Assembly (NCBI GenBank): GCA_020848545.1
Contig: JADLHZ010000032.1
Span: 1-64,000, forward strand
DNA length: 64,000 nucleotides
Source: Deltaproteobacteria bacterium
GTDB lineage: Bacteria; Myxococcota; JADLHZ01
Direction of reading: 5' to 3'
Below the pieces are notes generated by a model, which saw nothing but the letters and a program-made list of their open reading frames with translations, did not search any database and was not told the origin of the DNA. Shown here one piece after another: positions 1 to 10,863 of this stretch (positions within the stretch are counted from its first letter, which is position 1; the number at the start of each line of letters is the position of its first letter). Made by a program: the position numbers and the translations under genes.

Positions 1-423
1 GCCGATGTGGCCGAGGGCAAGCGCTTGGGGGTGGAAGGCGTGCCGACGTTCTTCATCAACGGGCGCAAGGTGACCGGCGCGCGAACGAAGGAAGAATTCA
101 AGGCGATCATCGACGAGGAGCTCGCGCGGGTCAGGGACGCCGAGGATCTCTATCGCGCCGGGTACCATTTGTTCATCCGCGGCAACTACGAGGAGGCGTT
201 CACCGACTGGGCGCTCGCCGTCGAGCGGAGCCCGAACCATGAGGACAGCTTGCAGGGACTGATGCGGCTCGAGAACATCGCCGAACGCTTGCTGCGCGAG
301 GTCGAGCGCGACGCCGACACGACGAGCGCGTGTCGGCGCCTGGAGGAGGTCACTCGGCTGACCCGCGCGAAGTCGCCGCTGCATGAGCGCGCACAAGGGG
401 GGCTACGGGCGCGCTGCCGCTAA
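1..423 (+). CDS. DsbA-like thioredoxin-fold protein with TPR-like tail (C-terminal part)
   Basis: The gene runs in from before base 1 and only its last 140 codons are visible. The stretch GVPTFFINGRKVTGA contains the cis-proline loop (V-P-T) and the final strand-turn typical of DsbA/2-hydroxychromene-type thioredoxin folds, so the upstream part should carry the CxxC active site. After a short helix (KEEFKAIIDEEL) the protein continues with a helical tail resembling one TPR unit (IRGNYEEAFTDWALAVERSP), which is unusual for plain DsbA. It probably acts in the periplasm on thiol-disulfide exchange, but without the N-terminus the signal peptide and catalytic cysteines cannot be checked. A lipoprotein gene starts 68 bases downstream on the same strand. 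Confidence 0.6.
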   Translation, partial: ADVAEGKRLGVEGVPTFFINGRKVTGARTKEEFKAIIDEELARVRDAEDLYRAGYHLFIRGNYEEAFTDWALAVERSPNHEDSLQGLMRLENIAERLLREVERDADTTSACRRLEEVTRLTRAKSPLHERAQGGLRARCR

Positions 424-491
424 CGCACGACCCATCTTTGGCGCGCTCGCGTATGGCGTCGGCGTGCGGCGGCGAGTAGACGCGACGCCCG

Positions 492-1526
492 ATGAAACGC
501 GCGTGGCTGCTCTTGCTCCTCGTCGCCTGCCGCACCGAGCCGGTGACGCCGAAGCTGACCGCGCCCGGCCCGGAGGGCGTCGGCGTGCGCACGCTCGAGC
601 TCACGCGGGACGGCGGGCGGCTCGTCGTCGAGCTCTGGTATCCGGCGGCCGCAGCGAACGAGGACGAAACCCGCGACGCGCCGATGAACGCCGGGCGCTT
701 CCCGCTCGTCGTCCACAGCCACGGCTTCCAAGACAACCGCCGCGGCGAAGCGTATCTCGCGCGGCACTTGGCGAGCCATGGCTTCCTCGTGGCGGCGCCG
801 GACTATCCGTTTTCGAATAGCGGCGCGCCTGGCGGTGCGACGGTGGCCGGCCTGCCCGAGCAGCCAAGGGATCTCTCCTTCGTCATCGACGCGTTGCTCG
901 CCGACCCCGAGCTCGGCCAAGCGATCGACGCCCAGCACATCGGTGCGTCGGGCCTGTCGCTCGGCGGCATCACGACGCTGCTCGCCGCGTTTCACCCGAC
1001 GCTGAACGATGATCGCATCGGCGCAGCGCTGCCGATCGCGGCGCCGTCGTGCATGCTGACGCCGGCGTTCTTCTCGCGCGCGATCCCGCTGCTCCTCCTG
1101 CACGGCGACGCCGATACCATCATCCCGATCGCCACGAACGCCGCCGCTGCGTTCCTTGCCGCGAAGAAGCCGCGCACGCTCGTCACGCTGAAGAACGCGT
1201 CGCATACGGGCTTCGTCGGCATCGCTGAAGCCTTCGACACGCGCTCGCACTACGATCGCATCGGCTGTTCGGCGCTCTCGGGCGGCAAGCTGGACTTGTC
1301 GACGGGGCTCGGCGGTGAGGACGCGGGGATCCTCCCGGCGTCGGACGCCTGCGTGGCGGTGTGCCGCGACGAGCCGAAGGATCCGGCCCTCGCGGCGCGC
1401 AGGCAGCAGACGTTGACGAAGGCGGTCGCGCTCGCGTTCTTCTCGACGTGGGCGAAGGGTCGCCCCGACGCGATCAACGCACTGGCAGCCGAGAATGAAG
1501 AGATCGACGTGAAGAGCGAGCGCTAG
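492..1526 (+). CDS. Lipoprotein alpha/beta hydrolase (PAF-acetylhydrolase/chlorophyllase-like)
   Basis: This 344-residue protein begins with a short lipoprotein signal (hydrophobic stretch ending LLVAC, acylated Cys13). The remainder is an alpha/beta hydrolase: HSHGF (residues 75-79) as the oxyanion-side strand, the nucleophile elbow GLSLGG with Ser156, an acidic residue in HGDAD (Asp206 or Asp208) and a likely catalytic His238 in NASHTG. The layout resembles bacterial dienelactone hydrolase, PAF-acetylhydrolase and chlorophyllase-like esterases that act on small lipids or esters; the substrate cannot be told. It is presumably anchored in the outer membrane or periplasm. Its stop codon overlaps, tail to tail, the stop of the minus-strand MYXO-CTERM gene. 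Confidence 0.75.
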   Translation: MKRAWLLLLLVACRTEPVTPKLTAPGPEGVGVRTLELTRDGGRLVVELWYPAAAANEDETRDAPMNAGRFPLVVHSHGFQDNRRGEAYLARHLASHGFLVAAPDYPFSNSGAPGGATVAGLPEQPRDLSFVIDALLADPELGQAIDAQHIGASGLSLGGITTLLAAFHPTLNDDRIGAALPIAAPSCMLTPAFFSRAIPLLLLHGDADTIIPIATNAAAAFLAAKKPRTLVTLKNASHTGFVGIAEAFDTRSHYDRIGCSALSGGKLDLSTGLGGEDAGILPASDACVAVCRDEPKDPALAARRQQTLTKAVALAFFSTWAKGRPDAINALAAENEEIDVKSER

Positions 1527-4237
1527 CGGCGGCGGCTGCGCCGAGAGATCAAGTAGGCGCCCAAGAGCACAGTGAACACCGCGGCAACGCTGCCGCCAGA
1601 GCTCGATGAGCATCCGCGCGAGGCCGCGGGCGCTTCCGGCGCAGCGACGTTCTGCACGAGCGCCCGCGGATCGATCGACGTGTTGCCCGCTTCGTCCATC
1701 GCGATGACGTCGGCGTCGTCGCCGGCCGCCGCCAAAGCCGCTTCAGCATCGGCCACGCTCATCCACGCGCTCTCGACGCCGTCGCTGACGATCTGCACGC
1801 GCATGCGATCGCGCGGCGTGACCAAGTCTTCGACCTTGATGTGGCCGGACACGACGCTCACGCGCGGGCGCTCGGAGTCGACGAGCACCGGCACGTAGAC
1901 GTCGCCGGCGTGGTCTGGATCGAAGGGCCGCGCGAACGGCTTCGAGCGAATGTGCAGCACGTGGTGGCCGAGCATGCGCAGCGTGGCGTTCTCGACGTAC
2001 AGGTAACCTTCGTCCGATGGATAAACGAAGGGACCGTAGCTGTTGCCGTCGACCGCGACTTGATATTCGAGCTTGCGATCGGCCTGCATCAAGAGCTTGA
2101 CGGCGCCGGCCGGAGCGCGATCGGCCCGCAGCGCCGCGAGCATTGGCGCCGCTTCGTAGACCACCTCGCTCACGTACGCGTCGAAGCGGCCGAGCGGCGC
2201 TTCGTCGCGCGCCGGGCCCGGCAAGATGAAGCAGCCGAGGTTCGCTGGGTTCGTCTCGTCGTCGGCGGTGCACAGCTTGATGAAGCCGCTCAAGTAGTCG
2301 TTGTTGGCGCCGTCTCTGCGAATGTCGAGCAGGTGCACGCCCATGTCGCCCGAGCCGAGCGCGTCTTTGATCGCTTGGGTGACGGGCACCTCGAAGGCGA
2401 GGCTCTTCTGGTTGAGCTGCGACGAGAGGATCGAGAAGAGCACCTCGGTGATCTTCGAAAAGTCGTAGTTCGGCATCAGCTCGTTGAACACCTCGACGAT
2501 GTTGTCGGCCTTGATGCTGTCGATGCTGAGCATGAGCTTGCCGTCGCGCGACGGAAACGCGCTCAAGCCGACGACGATGTCGACGTTCAACGCGAAGGTG
2601 CGGATGTAGCGATCCCACGCGAAGAGGTGAAACTCGATGCCAGTGTCGAGCAAGGTGAGCGTGATCAACGAGTCGCGCAGGGCCTTTCCGTCCTTGTCGA
2701 CGCCGACCTGCTTGCCGCTGCCGAACTTCACCGTCGGCGAGCTGCCGGGCTGGATGCGGAAGGTGATCGGCGCGCTCGGCGGCGCCATGTCCGAGAGCGG
2801 CGGCGCCAGCAAGTAGAGCAAGCCGGCGTTCGGCACGAAGGCGCCCTTGGCGAGCAAGCCGCCGGGATCGCTGCCGAGCTGCACGCACAGTAAGCCGCTG
2901 TTGCGCAGCGCGAAGGCGAGCTGATTGAAGAACGACTCCGAGATCGAGAAGCCGAGGTGATAGGTCTCGTCGAAGGTGATGCCGGGCGCCAGCTGCGGAT
3001 CTTGCACGGCGACCATGCCGTCGAGCGTGGGCGGAAGTTGGCCTGGGTAGGGGCTCGGCGCCGGCACTTCGTTCACGCAGGGCGACAGCTCTGCGTAGGC
3101 GCCGAGCGCGAGCGGCAGGCCCATGCCCTTCGTGATGTCGTTCGGATCGGTCGTGCGCTGCGTGACGGTGAAGGCGCCGGGCTGCGCGCTCGCGAGGATC
3201 GACACGTCGCGGCCGGAGGTCTTGGCGATGAACGTTTGATCCTTCACCGGGATCGTCGCGTTGAACTCGGCGGCGCTGCCCCAAAGGAGCGCGAGCGCGG
3301 CGTTGGCGAGCGGCGTGACGATGTACGGCAGCGCCGGCTTCAAAAGGTCGTTGATGAAGTTGAAGCCTTCGGACGTCGGCCCGAGCAAGGAGCCGATCAG
3401 CGCGCAGGCGGCCTCGCACGGGATCTCGTTCTGCTGCGAGATGATGCACGCCGGATCCGCGACCGCCTCGGCCATGAGCGCGAGCTGGCCGACTTGCAGA
3501 TCGCGCGTCAGCGTCGTGACGAAGAAGCTCGGCTTGCCGTCCACTTCGTCGACGCGCGGTTGGATCGAGATGTCGATCTTCTCGAGGACGAGCGCTTGTT
3601 TTGCGGCAGGCGGCGCGAAGTAGCGGCAGACGAAGTTGCCGAGCTGCTGGCCGTTCACCGCCGGAAGCTTGGCGTAAATCCCGAGGCTCGCGTCGACCGG
3701 CAGGTTCGTGATCTGCAAACGGAAGCCGCCGGTGACCAAGAAGCCCGGCGACTCCATCTCGAAGCTCATGTGGTTCGCGAGATCGGCGATGCGGATGCGG
3801 ATCCAGCTCCTCATCGTCTCACGCGGCTTGCTCAAGTCGGGCTGGCACTTGCCGCTCGAGTCTTTTTCGCCGGGGCCGACGCAGCCGTCACGCAGGCGCA
3901 CGTTGTAGGTGCAGGGCGCGATCGTGCCAGGGTAGAGGTTCGACTCGTCGCAGAACTGGTTAGCGGAGGAGTCGCTCGCTTCGGGCAGGTAGATGGTGAC
4001 GAACTCACCGGTCGCGTCGACCTCGAAGTTCTTTCTCAAGATCGCTTCGAGGTTGTTGCGCATGAAGCGGAGCGTGTCGGCCGCGATGCGGAGGTTCATC
4101 GCGTTCTGCTGCAGCCCGGCGCCGGCCGAGCCGCGCGGATAGCTGCCGCCGCAGGTACAGCGTGGGAGTGCCAAGACGGCGATCACCGTCGAGAGGAGGA
4201 GCGAAATCGTGCGAAAACGAAGGTTCAAGTTGCCCAC
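1523..4237 (-). CDS. Secreted protein with MYXO-CTERM-like sorting tail
   Basis: The 904-residue protein has an N-terminal hydrophobic export signal (residues 8-25, followed by Cys27 and Cys29) and no recognisable enzyme domain in the middle. The last 31 residues form a tripartite C-terminal signal: GCSSSSGG (Cys876), a hydrophobic helix of about 15 residues, and an Arg-rich end (SRRSRRR). That layout matches the MYXO-CTERM signal known in Myxococcota and processed by a myxosortase. The body is rich in beta-strand-like sequence and may be lipid-binding or structural on the cell surface; this is inference. The gene follows the PHP lipoprotein gene by 109 bases on the same strand and may be co-transcribed. 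The PRC context of Cys27 is a poor lipobox. Confidence 0.7.
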   Translation of the reverse strand: MGNLNLRFRTISLLLSTVIAVLALPRCTCGGSYPRGSAGAGLQQNAMNLRIAADTLRFMRNNLEAILRKNFEVDATGEFVTIYLPEASDSSANQFCDESNLYPGTIAPCTYNVRLRDGCVGPGEKDSSGKCQPDLSKPRETMRSWIRIRIADLANHMSFEMESPGFLVTGGFRLQITNLPVDASLGIYAKLPAVNGQQLGNFVCRYFAPPAAKQALVLEKIDISIQPRVDEVDGKPSFFVTTLTRDLQVGQLALMAEAVADPACIISQQNEIPCEAACALIGSLLGPTSEGFNFINDLLKPALPYIVTPLANAALALLWGSAAEFNATIPVKDQTFIAKTSGRDVSILASAQPGAFTVTQRTTDPNDITKGMGLPLALGAYAELSPCVNEVPAPSPYPGQLPPTLDGMVAVQDPQLAPGITFDETYHLGFSISESFFNQLAFALRNSGLLCVQLGSDPGGLLAKGAFVPNAGLLYLLAPPLSDMAPPSAPITFRIQPGSSPTVKFGSGKQVGVDKDGKALRDSLITLTLLDTGIEFHLFAWDRYIRTFALNVDIVVGLSAFPSRDGKLMLSIDSIKADNIVEVFNELMPNYDFSKITEVLFSILSSQLNQKSLAFEVPVTQAIKDALGSGDMGVHLLDIRRDGANNDYLSGFIKLCTADDETNPANLGCFILPGPARDEAPLGRFDAYVSEVVYEAAPMLAALRADRAPAGAVKLLMQADRKLEYQVAVDGNSYGPFVYPSDEGYLYVENATLRMLGHHVLHIRSKPFARPFDPDHAGDVYVPVLVDSERPRVSVVSGHIKVEDLVTPRDRMRVQIVSDGVESAWMSVADAEAALAAAGDDADVIAMDEAGNTSIDPRALVQNVAAPEAPAASRGCSSSSGGSVAAVFTVLLGAYLISRRSRRR

Positions 4238-4346
4238 CGCGCGCGAGGATACCCGTCACAATATCGGCTGAGAGTCGATGGGTGGTGTTCGAGAATCCGC
4301 TCGCGTTGGCGGCGAATTGTCAGTCGGTGCTGAATATTGCAGCGCG

Positions 4347-7175
4347 TTAGAGCGCGGGGGGGTCGTAGGCGCCGTTGCCGTTGCGGTCCAAGTACACGGG
4401 GTTCGCGACCGCGAGCCCCGGCGGCCCAGTGCGGGTCGCGAAGAAGTCCGCGGCCGACGTCGACCCGAGGTTCGGCGTGCCGCCGCCGGCCTCGATGATG
4501 AACGGAAACATCGGTTCTTTGCCGCTCGCGCGCACGACGACGAAGGCGTCGCGCTCGACGGTGATCGGCAGTGACGCGGTCGCGACGTAGACGACGCCTC
4601 CGTTCGGCCGCGTCACGGGCTGCGCCACGACGTCGACGATCGCGGTCGGCGGCAGCGGCACCTTGGTCCAGGAGCCATCGGCCGCGACGCCCGGCGTCTT
4701 CACCCACGTATTCACGAAGACTTCGAAGCGATCGATCTGCGACGGCTGCTGCATCTCGGCGCGGATCTCGATCGTCGCTGTGCCCTCGAGCGTCGTGCGA
4801 ACGAGCGCGCCGAGGCCGCCGCTCGTGCCGTCTTTGCCGAGAGCACGTACGTCGAGCAGCGGCGTGTTCGACGCGACGGCGCGCCCTTGCTTCAACGCCT
4901 GCGCGACCGACTCACCGTCGAACGCGCCCCCGTCGGTCTGCACGTAGGTGCGCGGATAACCGGGCAAGGCGCGCCACGCCGTGTGGCTGTCCGAGACGCC
5001 GACGATCGCCGGGTGAAAGCCTTGCGCGAGGAAGCCCACGAAGTCGCGCAGCGTGAGGTTCGCCCGGTACTCGTCGAGGCGGCCGTCGCCGTCTTCGTCG
5101 GTGAAGTTGAAGCCGTTCAAGAGCTCGACGGCGTCGAAGTTCTTGTCGAAGAGCGGCTCGCCCTCCGGCAGGCGCAGTGTGCTGCTCGGCACCGGTTGCA
5201 GCAGCGGATCCGAACCCAAGACGCGCTTGTCGGGATCGACCGTGAGCCCCGCGCGATCGAAGAAGCTCTGAAAGTCGTCGCCTCCGTTGTTGCGCGGGTG
5301 GTTCACCTGCACGATCGCGGCGCCACGCCCGCGCATCGCCGCGAAGATGTCGCGCGGGAGCAGGGTGTCCGTCTCGCGGCCCCAGTCGATCGTACCGCCC
5401 GACGTAAGCGCAGGATTCGGCGGCAGCGGCCACGCGTTGAAGTGCCCGAACGAAAAGGTCGTGCACTCGACGCCGGGCGATGCCTGCAGGATCGTGTCGA
5501 TGCCGAGCGCCGCGAGCACCGGCGTGTAGTCGGTGATGCGATCGTGGTCCGAGGACGCGAAGAAATCGATGCCCTCGGCGGCGTAGCCGAGCGCGCGAAC
5601 ATCGAGCGGCGTGTTGCTGTCGGGCGAGTTCACGCTGTGCTGGTGGAAGTCGGCGGCGATGACCGGCGAAAAGATGCGATGCAGCCTCGGTGCGAGCGTC
5701 ACCGGCGCATCGGCACGCACGACGACGCGCTCGGCGAAGACGTCGTACGCCGGCCCGAGGCTCGCTTGGATCAAGTAGACGCCCTCAGGCAAGGTCAGCC
5801 CGCCGGCGCACTCCGGCAAGAAGCGCGTCTCGTAGGCAGGCCGCGCCAATTCCCGCGCCGTGCTGACGCGAAAGGTGGGCAGCGCGGTCTGGCTCAGCAC
5901 CGTGATGCGGCACGGGCGCGGCGCCGAGCTTTGGCTGTCGAGGTCGGCGAACACTTCACCCGCGATCGTCACCTGGCCGTGCTTGCCGGCGTCTATAGTG
6001 ACGTCGGTGTCGCTCGACAGATCGATGACCGGCGACGTCAACGGCACCAAGCTCGGCGCGTCGATCGCCACTTCGTAGCGCGCAGGCGGCAGCGTCGCGC
6101 TGAAGCCGCCGTCCTGGTCGAGCGGCACCACCGCCTCCACCTTGTCGCCGTCGCGCAGGAAGAACGCGAAGTCCGCGCTCGGGAGACGACTCGTCAGGTT
6201 CGCGACGCGGCCGCTCAAGACGAAGCCCGGCTCGTCCTCACGCTCGAGCAAGCGGCCGCGCACGCCTGCCACCGAGCGGGCGAGCTGGATTTCGTACGCG
6301 TAAGTGCGGCTGCCATGCGGCGCCAGCACGAGCGTGGGTGCATTCAAGACGTCGAAGAGATTTCCTTCGGTGGCGATGAGGACCGCGACGCCCGCGATCG
6401 ACAGGCCAACGCTGCGCAAGCCGCGGCCGCTCTTCTCGCCGATCGCGCGGATGCCATAGGCCACGTCGTCGCCCATGATCGCCGAGAACTGGTTCGACGC
6501 GGCGCCGGCCTGGAACGCCTGCAGCGAGAAGCCCGATATGCCGCTGAAGCCGCGCTCGTGGCTGAAGAACTTCACGGCGCCGCCGGCGTCGAGGCTCACG
6601 CCGGCTTGGAGCTCCAGCGTCTCGTCGCCATGGTTCGTCACGGTGTAATGCACACGGAGGAAGTCGTCGTCCTCGCCGAGCGTGTAGCGCGCGCGGAAAG
6701 TGATCGGCACCGGGGCGTTCGGATCCCAGCGGAGCAGACCGTTGCCGCCGTTGTAGCTGAGGAGGTCCGGCCGCACCGCCGGCACGTTGATGAAGTCGAT
6801 GAGCGCATCGCGGCCGCGCGCCTCGACGATCGCCGGGCCGCCGTCGCTGCCGTCGCTGATGATCTCGAGCGCGTCGAACGCGGCGGTGCGTCCGAGGTTC
6901 AAGAACGGCTGCATCTCGCCGAGCCGATCGATGCGATCGTCCGTGAGCGCAAAGTCGATCAAGTTGCCGCCGTACGGCGTCGGCCCCATGTCGCGCTGCG
7001 GCTTTTGAATGACGGCGATCGCTTTGTGCGAGCGCATGACGATGTCGCCATGGCGCGCGTCGATGGCGTCGCCGCGCAGGCCGAGCGCGGCGACGTCCGG
7101 CGCCTGCAAACGCTGCGCACGGCGAACGGTCGAGTTGCACCCGGCGAGCAAGGCAAATGCGAGGAACCACCGCAT
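4347..7175 (-). CDS. CehA/McbA-family PHP metallohydrolase lipoprotein
   Basis: An upstream in-frame ATG at 7304 would overlap the preceding gene and lacks a signal sequence. The ATG at 7175 gives a typical lipoprotein signal (MRWFLAFALLAGC, Cys13), so this start is chosen (942 residues). The first 500 residues look like beta-sandwich/carbohydrate-binding material. The PHP-type domain starts at DFHQHS with metal ligands His511 and His513 and continues with SSDHD (His544), VQVNHPR and SDSHT, the usual order for CehA/McbA metallohydrolases, which use a multi-metal site to hydrolyse phosphoesters or carbamates. The substrate is unknown. The C-terminus contains a calcium-site-like DRNGNGAYD segment. 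It sits between a membrane-protein gene and the MYXO-CTERM gene, suggesting an envelope role. Confidence 0.75.
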   Translation of the reverse strand: MRWFLAFALLAGCNSTVRRAQRLQAPDVAALGLRGDAIDARHGDIVMRSHKAIAVIQKPQRDMGPTPYGGNLIDFALTDDRIDRLGEMQPFLNLGRTAAFDALEIISDGSDGGPAIVEARGRDALIDFINVPAVRPDLLSYNGGNGLLRWDPNAPVPITFRARYTLGEDDDFLRVHYTVTNHGDETLELQAGVSLDAGGAVKFFSHERGFSGISGFSLQAFQAGAASNQFSAIMGDDVAYGIRAIGEKSGRGLRSVGLSIAGVAVLIATEGNLFDVLNAPTLVLAPHGSRTYAYEIQLARSVAGVRGRLLEREDEPGFVLSGRVANLTSRLPSADFAFFLRDGDKVEAVVPLDQDGGFSATLPPARYEVAIDAPSLVPLTSPVIDLSSDTDVTIDAGKHGQVTIAGEVFADLDSQSSAPRPCRITVLSQTALPTFRVSTARELARPAYETRFLPECAGGLTLPEGVYLIQASLGPAYDVFAERVVVRADAPVTLAPRLHRIFSPVIAADFHQHSVNSPDSNTPLDVRALGYAAEGIDFFASSDHDRITDYTPVLAALGIDTILQASPGVECTTFSFGHFNAWPLPPNPALTSGGTIDWGRETDTLLPRDIFAAMRGRGAAIVQVNHPRNNGGDDFQSFFDRAGLTVDPDKRVLGSDPLLQPVPSSTLRLPEGEPLFDKNFDAVELLNGFNFTDEDGDGRLDEYRANLTLRDFVGFLAQGFHPAIVGVSDSHTAWRALPGYPRTYVQTDGGAFDGESVAQALKQGRAVASNTPLLDVRALGKDGTSGGLGALVRTTLEGTATIEIRAEMQQPSQIDRFEVFVNTWVKTPGVAADGSWTKVPLPPTAIVDVVAQPVTRPNGGVVYVATASLPITVERDAFVVVRASGKEPMFPFIIEAGGGTPNLGSTSAADFFATRTGPPGLAVANPVYLDRNGNGAYDPPAL

Positions 7176-7227
7176 CCGCGATGGGCTAACGGAGTTTGAC
7201 CAAAGAATCAAAACCGTTGTGGCGATG

Positions 7228-7800
7228 TCATAACAGGTTCGACGAGTCGCGCGGGATGCGATCGAGCAGGCGCGGCGCAAAAAACAGGAAGGCGGCGCAC
7301 GCAACGAGCTGCACGACCCCGAGGATTCCGGTCGGCGTCAGCAAGAGGAAGCGCGTCTCGCCGCCGTAATATTCGCCGTATTCGCCGATGAAGAAGAGCT
7401 CGTGGCGCATGATTGCGACGAGCAGAACCGTGACGACCGCTGCGGCGCCGAGCGCGATCTTGCGCGCGTTGCTCTTCGGCTTCTCGAAGGGGATGCGGGC
7501 GACGAGGTAGCCCGTGAGCGCGGCGCCGAGCAGCAAGATCGCTGCGAGCAGCGACCAGAAGGTGAGGTAAGTGTCGACCGCCGGATGCAGATCAGGATCG
7601 ACGAGGTAGCCAAGGCTCCAGTCGTGGTGGAAGCGGAAATGGAAGCTCTGGATCGGCGTCAGCACCATCGCTTGAAAGCCGATCGAGGTGATCAGCGGCC
7701 ACGACAGGAAGTGCTCGAAGAGCCACGGGCGATCGCGCAGCCGTTCACCCCATAGAATCGGCATGACGAACGACAAGATGAGGTTCAGGTAGAACGGCAC
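7228..7800 (-). CDS. Polytopic membrane protein of unknown function
   Basis: This 190-residue protein is strongly hydrophobic with about five membrane segments (near residues 3-18, 33-50, 79-102, 113-131 and 155-176). Between segments two and three is a His-rich loop (SFHFRFHHDW) that could bind metal or heme, although no family was recognised. The C-terminal tail is short and basic. It is the first of three minus-strand envelope genes, ending 52 bases before the lipoprotein start at 7175. Function unknown; a role tied to the PHP lipoprotein is only suggested by position. Confidence 0.55.
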   Translation of the reverse strand: MPFYLNLILSFVMPILWGERLRDRPWLFEHFLSWPLITSIGFQAMVLTPIQSFHFRFHHDWSLGYLVDPDLHPAVDTYLTFWSLLAAILLLGAALTGYLVARIPFEKPKSNARKIALGAAAVVTVLLVAIMRHELFFIGEYGEYYGGETRFLLLTPTGILGVVQLVACAAFLFFAPRLLDRIPRDSSNLL

Positions 7801-7847
7801 GACGCACAGTTGTAGCGTGCGCGCGCTGGGGCGGCAAATTTCGGGGC

Positions 7848-8025
7848 GTGCCGCTGCGGGGCGAACCGTTCACTCTCGCTGGCCGAGCTCGTGCGCTCCG
7901 TCGATGCGGCCTTCCTCGCCGTGAACAAGGCTGGCCTGGCGCGCGAGAATCCTTTGCTCGACGTGAAAGCCGGCGCCGGGCTCGCGTTCGTGAAGGCGTT
8001 GGCCGAGCTCGAAAAGGCGATCTAA
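7848..8025 (+). pseudogene. Possible frameshifted remnant of a small gene
   Basis: The 325-base gap between 7800 and 8126 holds no intact long gene. A frame ending with a stop at 8023-8025 reads LAELVRSVDAAFLAVNKAG and goes on to AELEKAI, with strongly G/C-biased third positions, as in real genes here. It lacks a good start: the first in-frame GTG is at 7891 and the frame is open only from 7816. A GTG at 7848 in another frame starts MPLRGEPFTLA, which joins naturally if one base is removed near 7878. This could be a small gene broken by a one-base insertion, or a 44-residue protein from 7891. No function can be assigned. Confidence 0.3.
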
Positions 8026-8125
8026 TTTAGCACGCGCCAGGCGTCGCTAGAGCTCGCCGCGGCGCCCCGAGTTGTAGAACAGTAATTGCGCCCGCGGTTG
8101 CCGGACGGCGCCTCGGTCGCGCGAT

Positions 8126-10555
<2,430 letters not shown>

Positions 10556-10863
10556 GAGGCTTCCTTTCGAAGATCAGGTTGCGAGCCGTCGTCTCGTCCA
10601 GTGCGTGTGCTGCAAAAACTTAAGCAGATAGATTTCGCACTGCACGCTTATTTTCTCTTCTAGATCGTTCCCAGCCGCATAGATAGCGCTCGGGAGCCGC
10701 GTTGTGCCGGGGCGTTCGACCCTTATTTAGCAACTAAGTAAGGCCGCCTACCGAAACATTCTAAGTGGGTGCTGTGCGGGTTCGAAGTACACGCATGGCC
10801 TAAGAAAATTGATTCGCCCGAACGGGTGACATGCCGCCGTGTGCGGCGAAAGCGGAGGATGTG
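10556..10863. promoter_or_regulatory. Divergent intergenic region of lon and the 10864 gene
   Basis: These 308 bases contain no plausible gene. They are more A/T-rich than the surroundings in patches (around 10608-10660, 10715-10745 and 10800-10812) and should hold the start signals for both neighbours. No CIRCE element (TTAGCACTC half-sites) was found, so HrcA control of lon is not supported. The clearest structured element is the inverted repeat at 10722-10744, listed separately. Confidence 0.5.
10722..10744. promoter_or_regulatory. 10-bp inverted repeat, possible operator
   Basis: CCTTATTTAG (10722-10731) and CTAAGTAAGG (10735-10744) are complementary at 9 of 10 positions with a CAA centre. 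The element lies 178 bases upstream of the lon start and 120 bases upstream of the plus-strand gene. The short loop allows either a dimeric-regulator site or an RNA hairpin; there is no T-run, so termination is less likely. Confidence 0.35.

Noticed and set aside
4887-7199. A 770-residue plus-strand frame opposite the PHP lipoprotein
   Set aside because: Arg/Asp/Val-rich antisense composition without domains; the minus strand has lipobox and metal-binding motifs.
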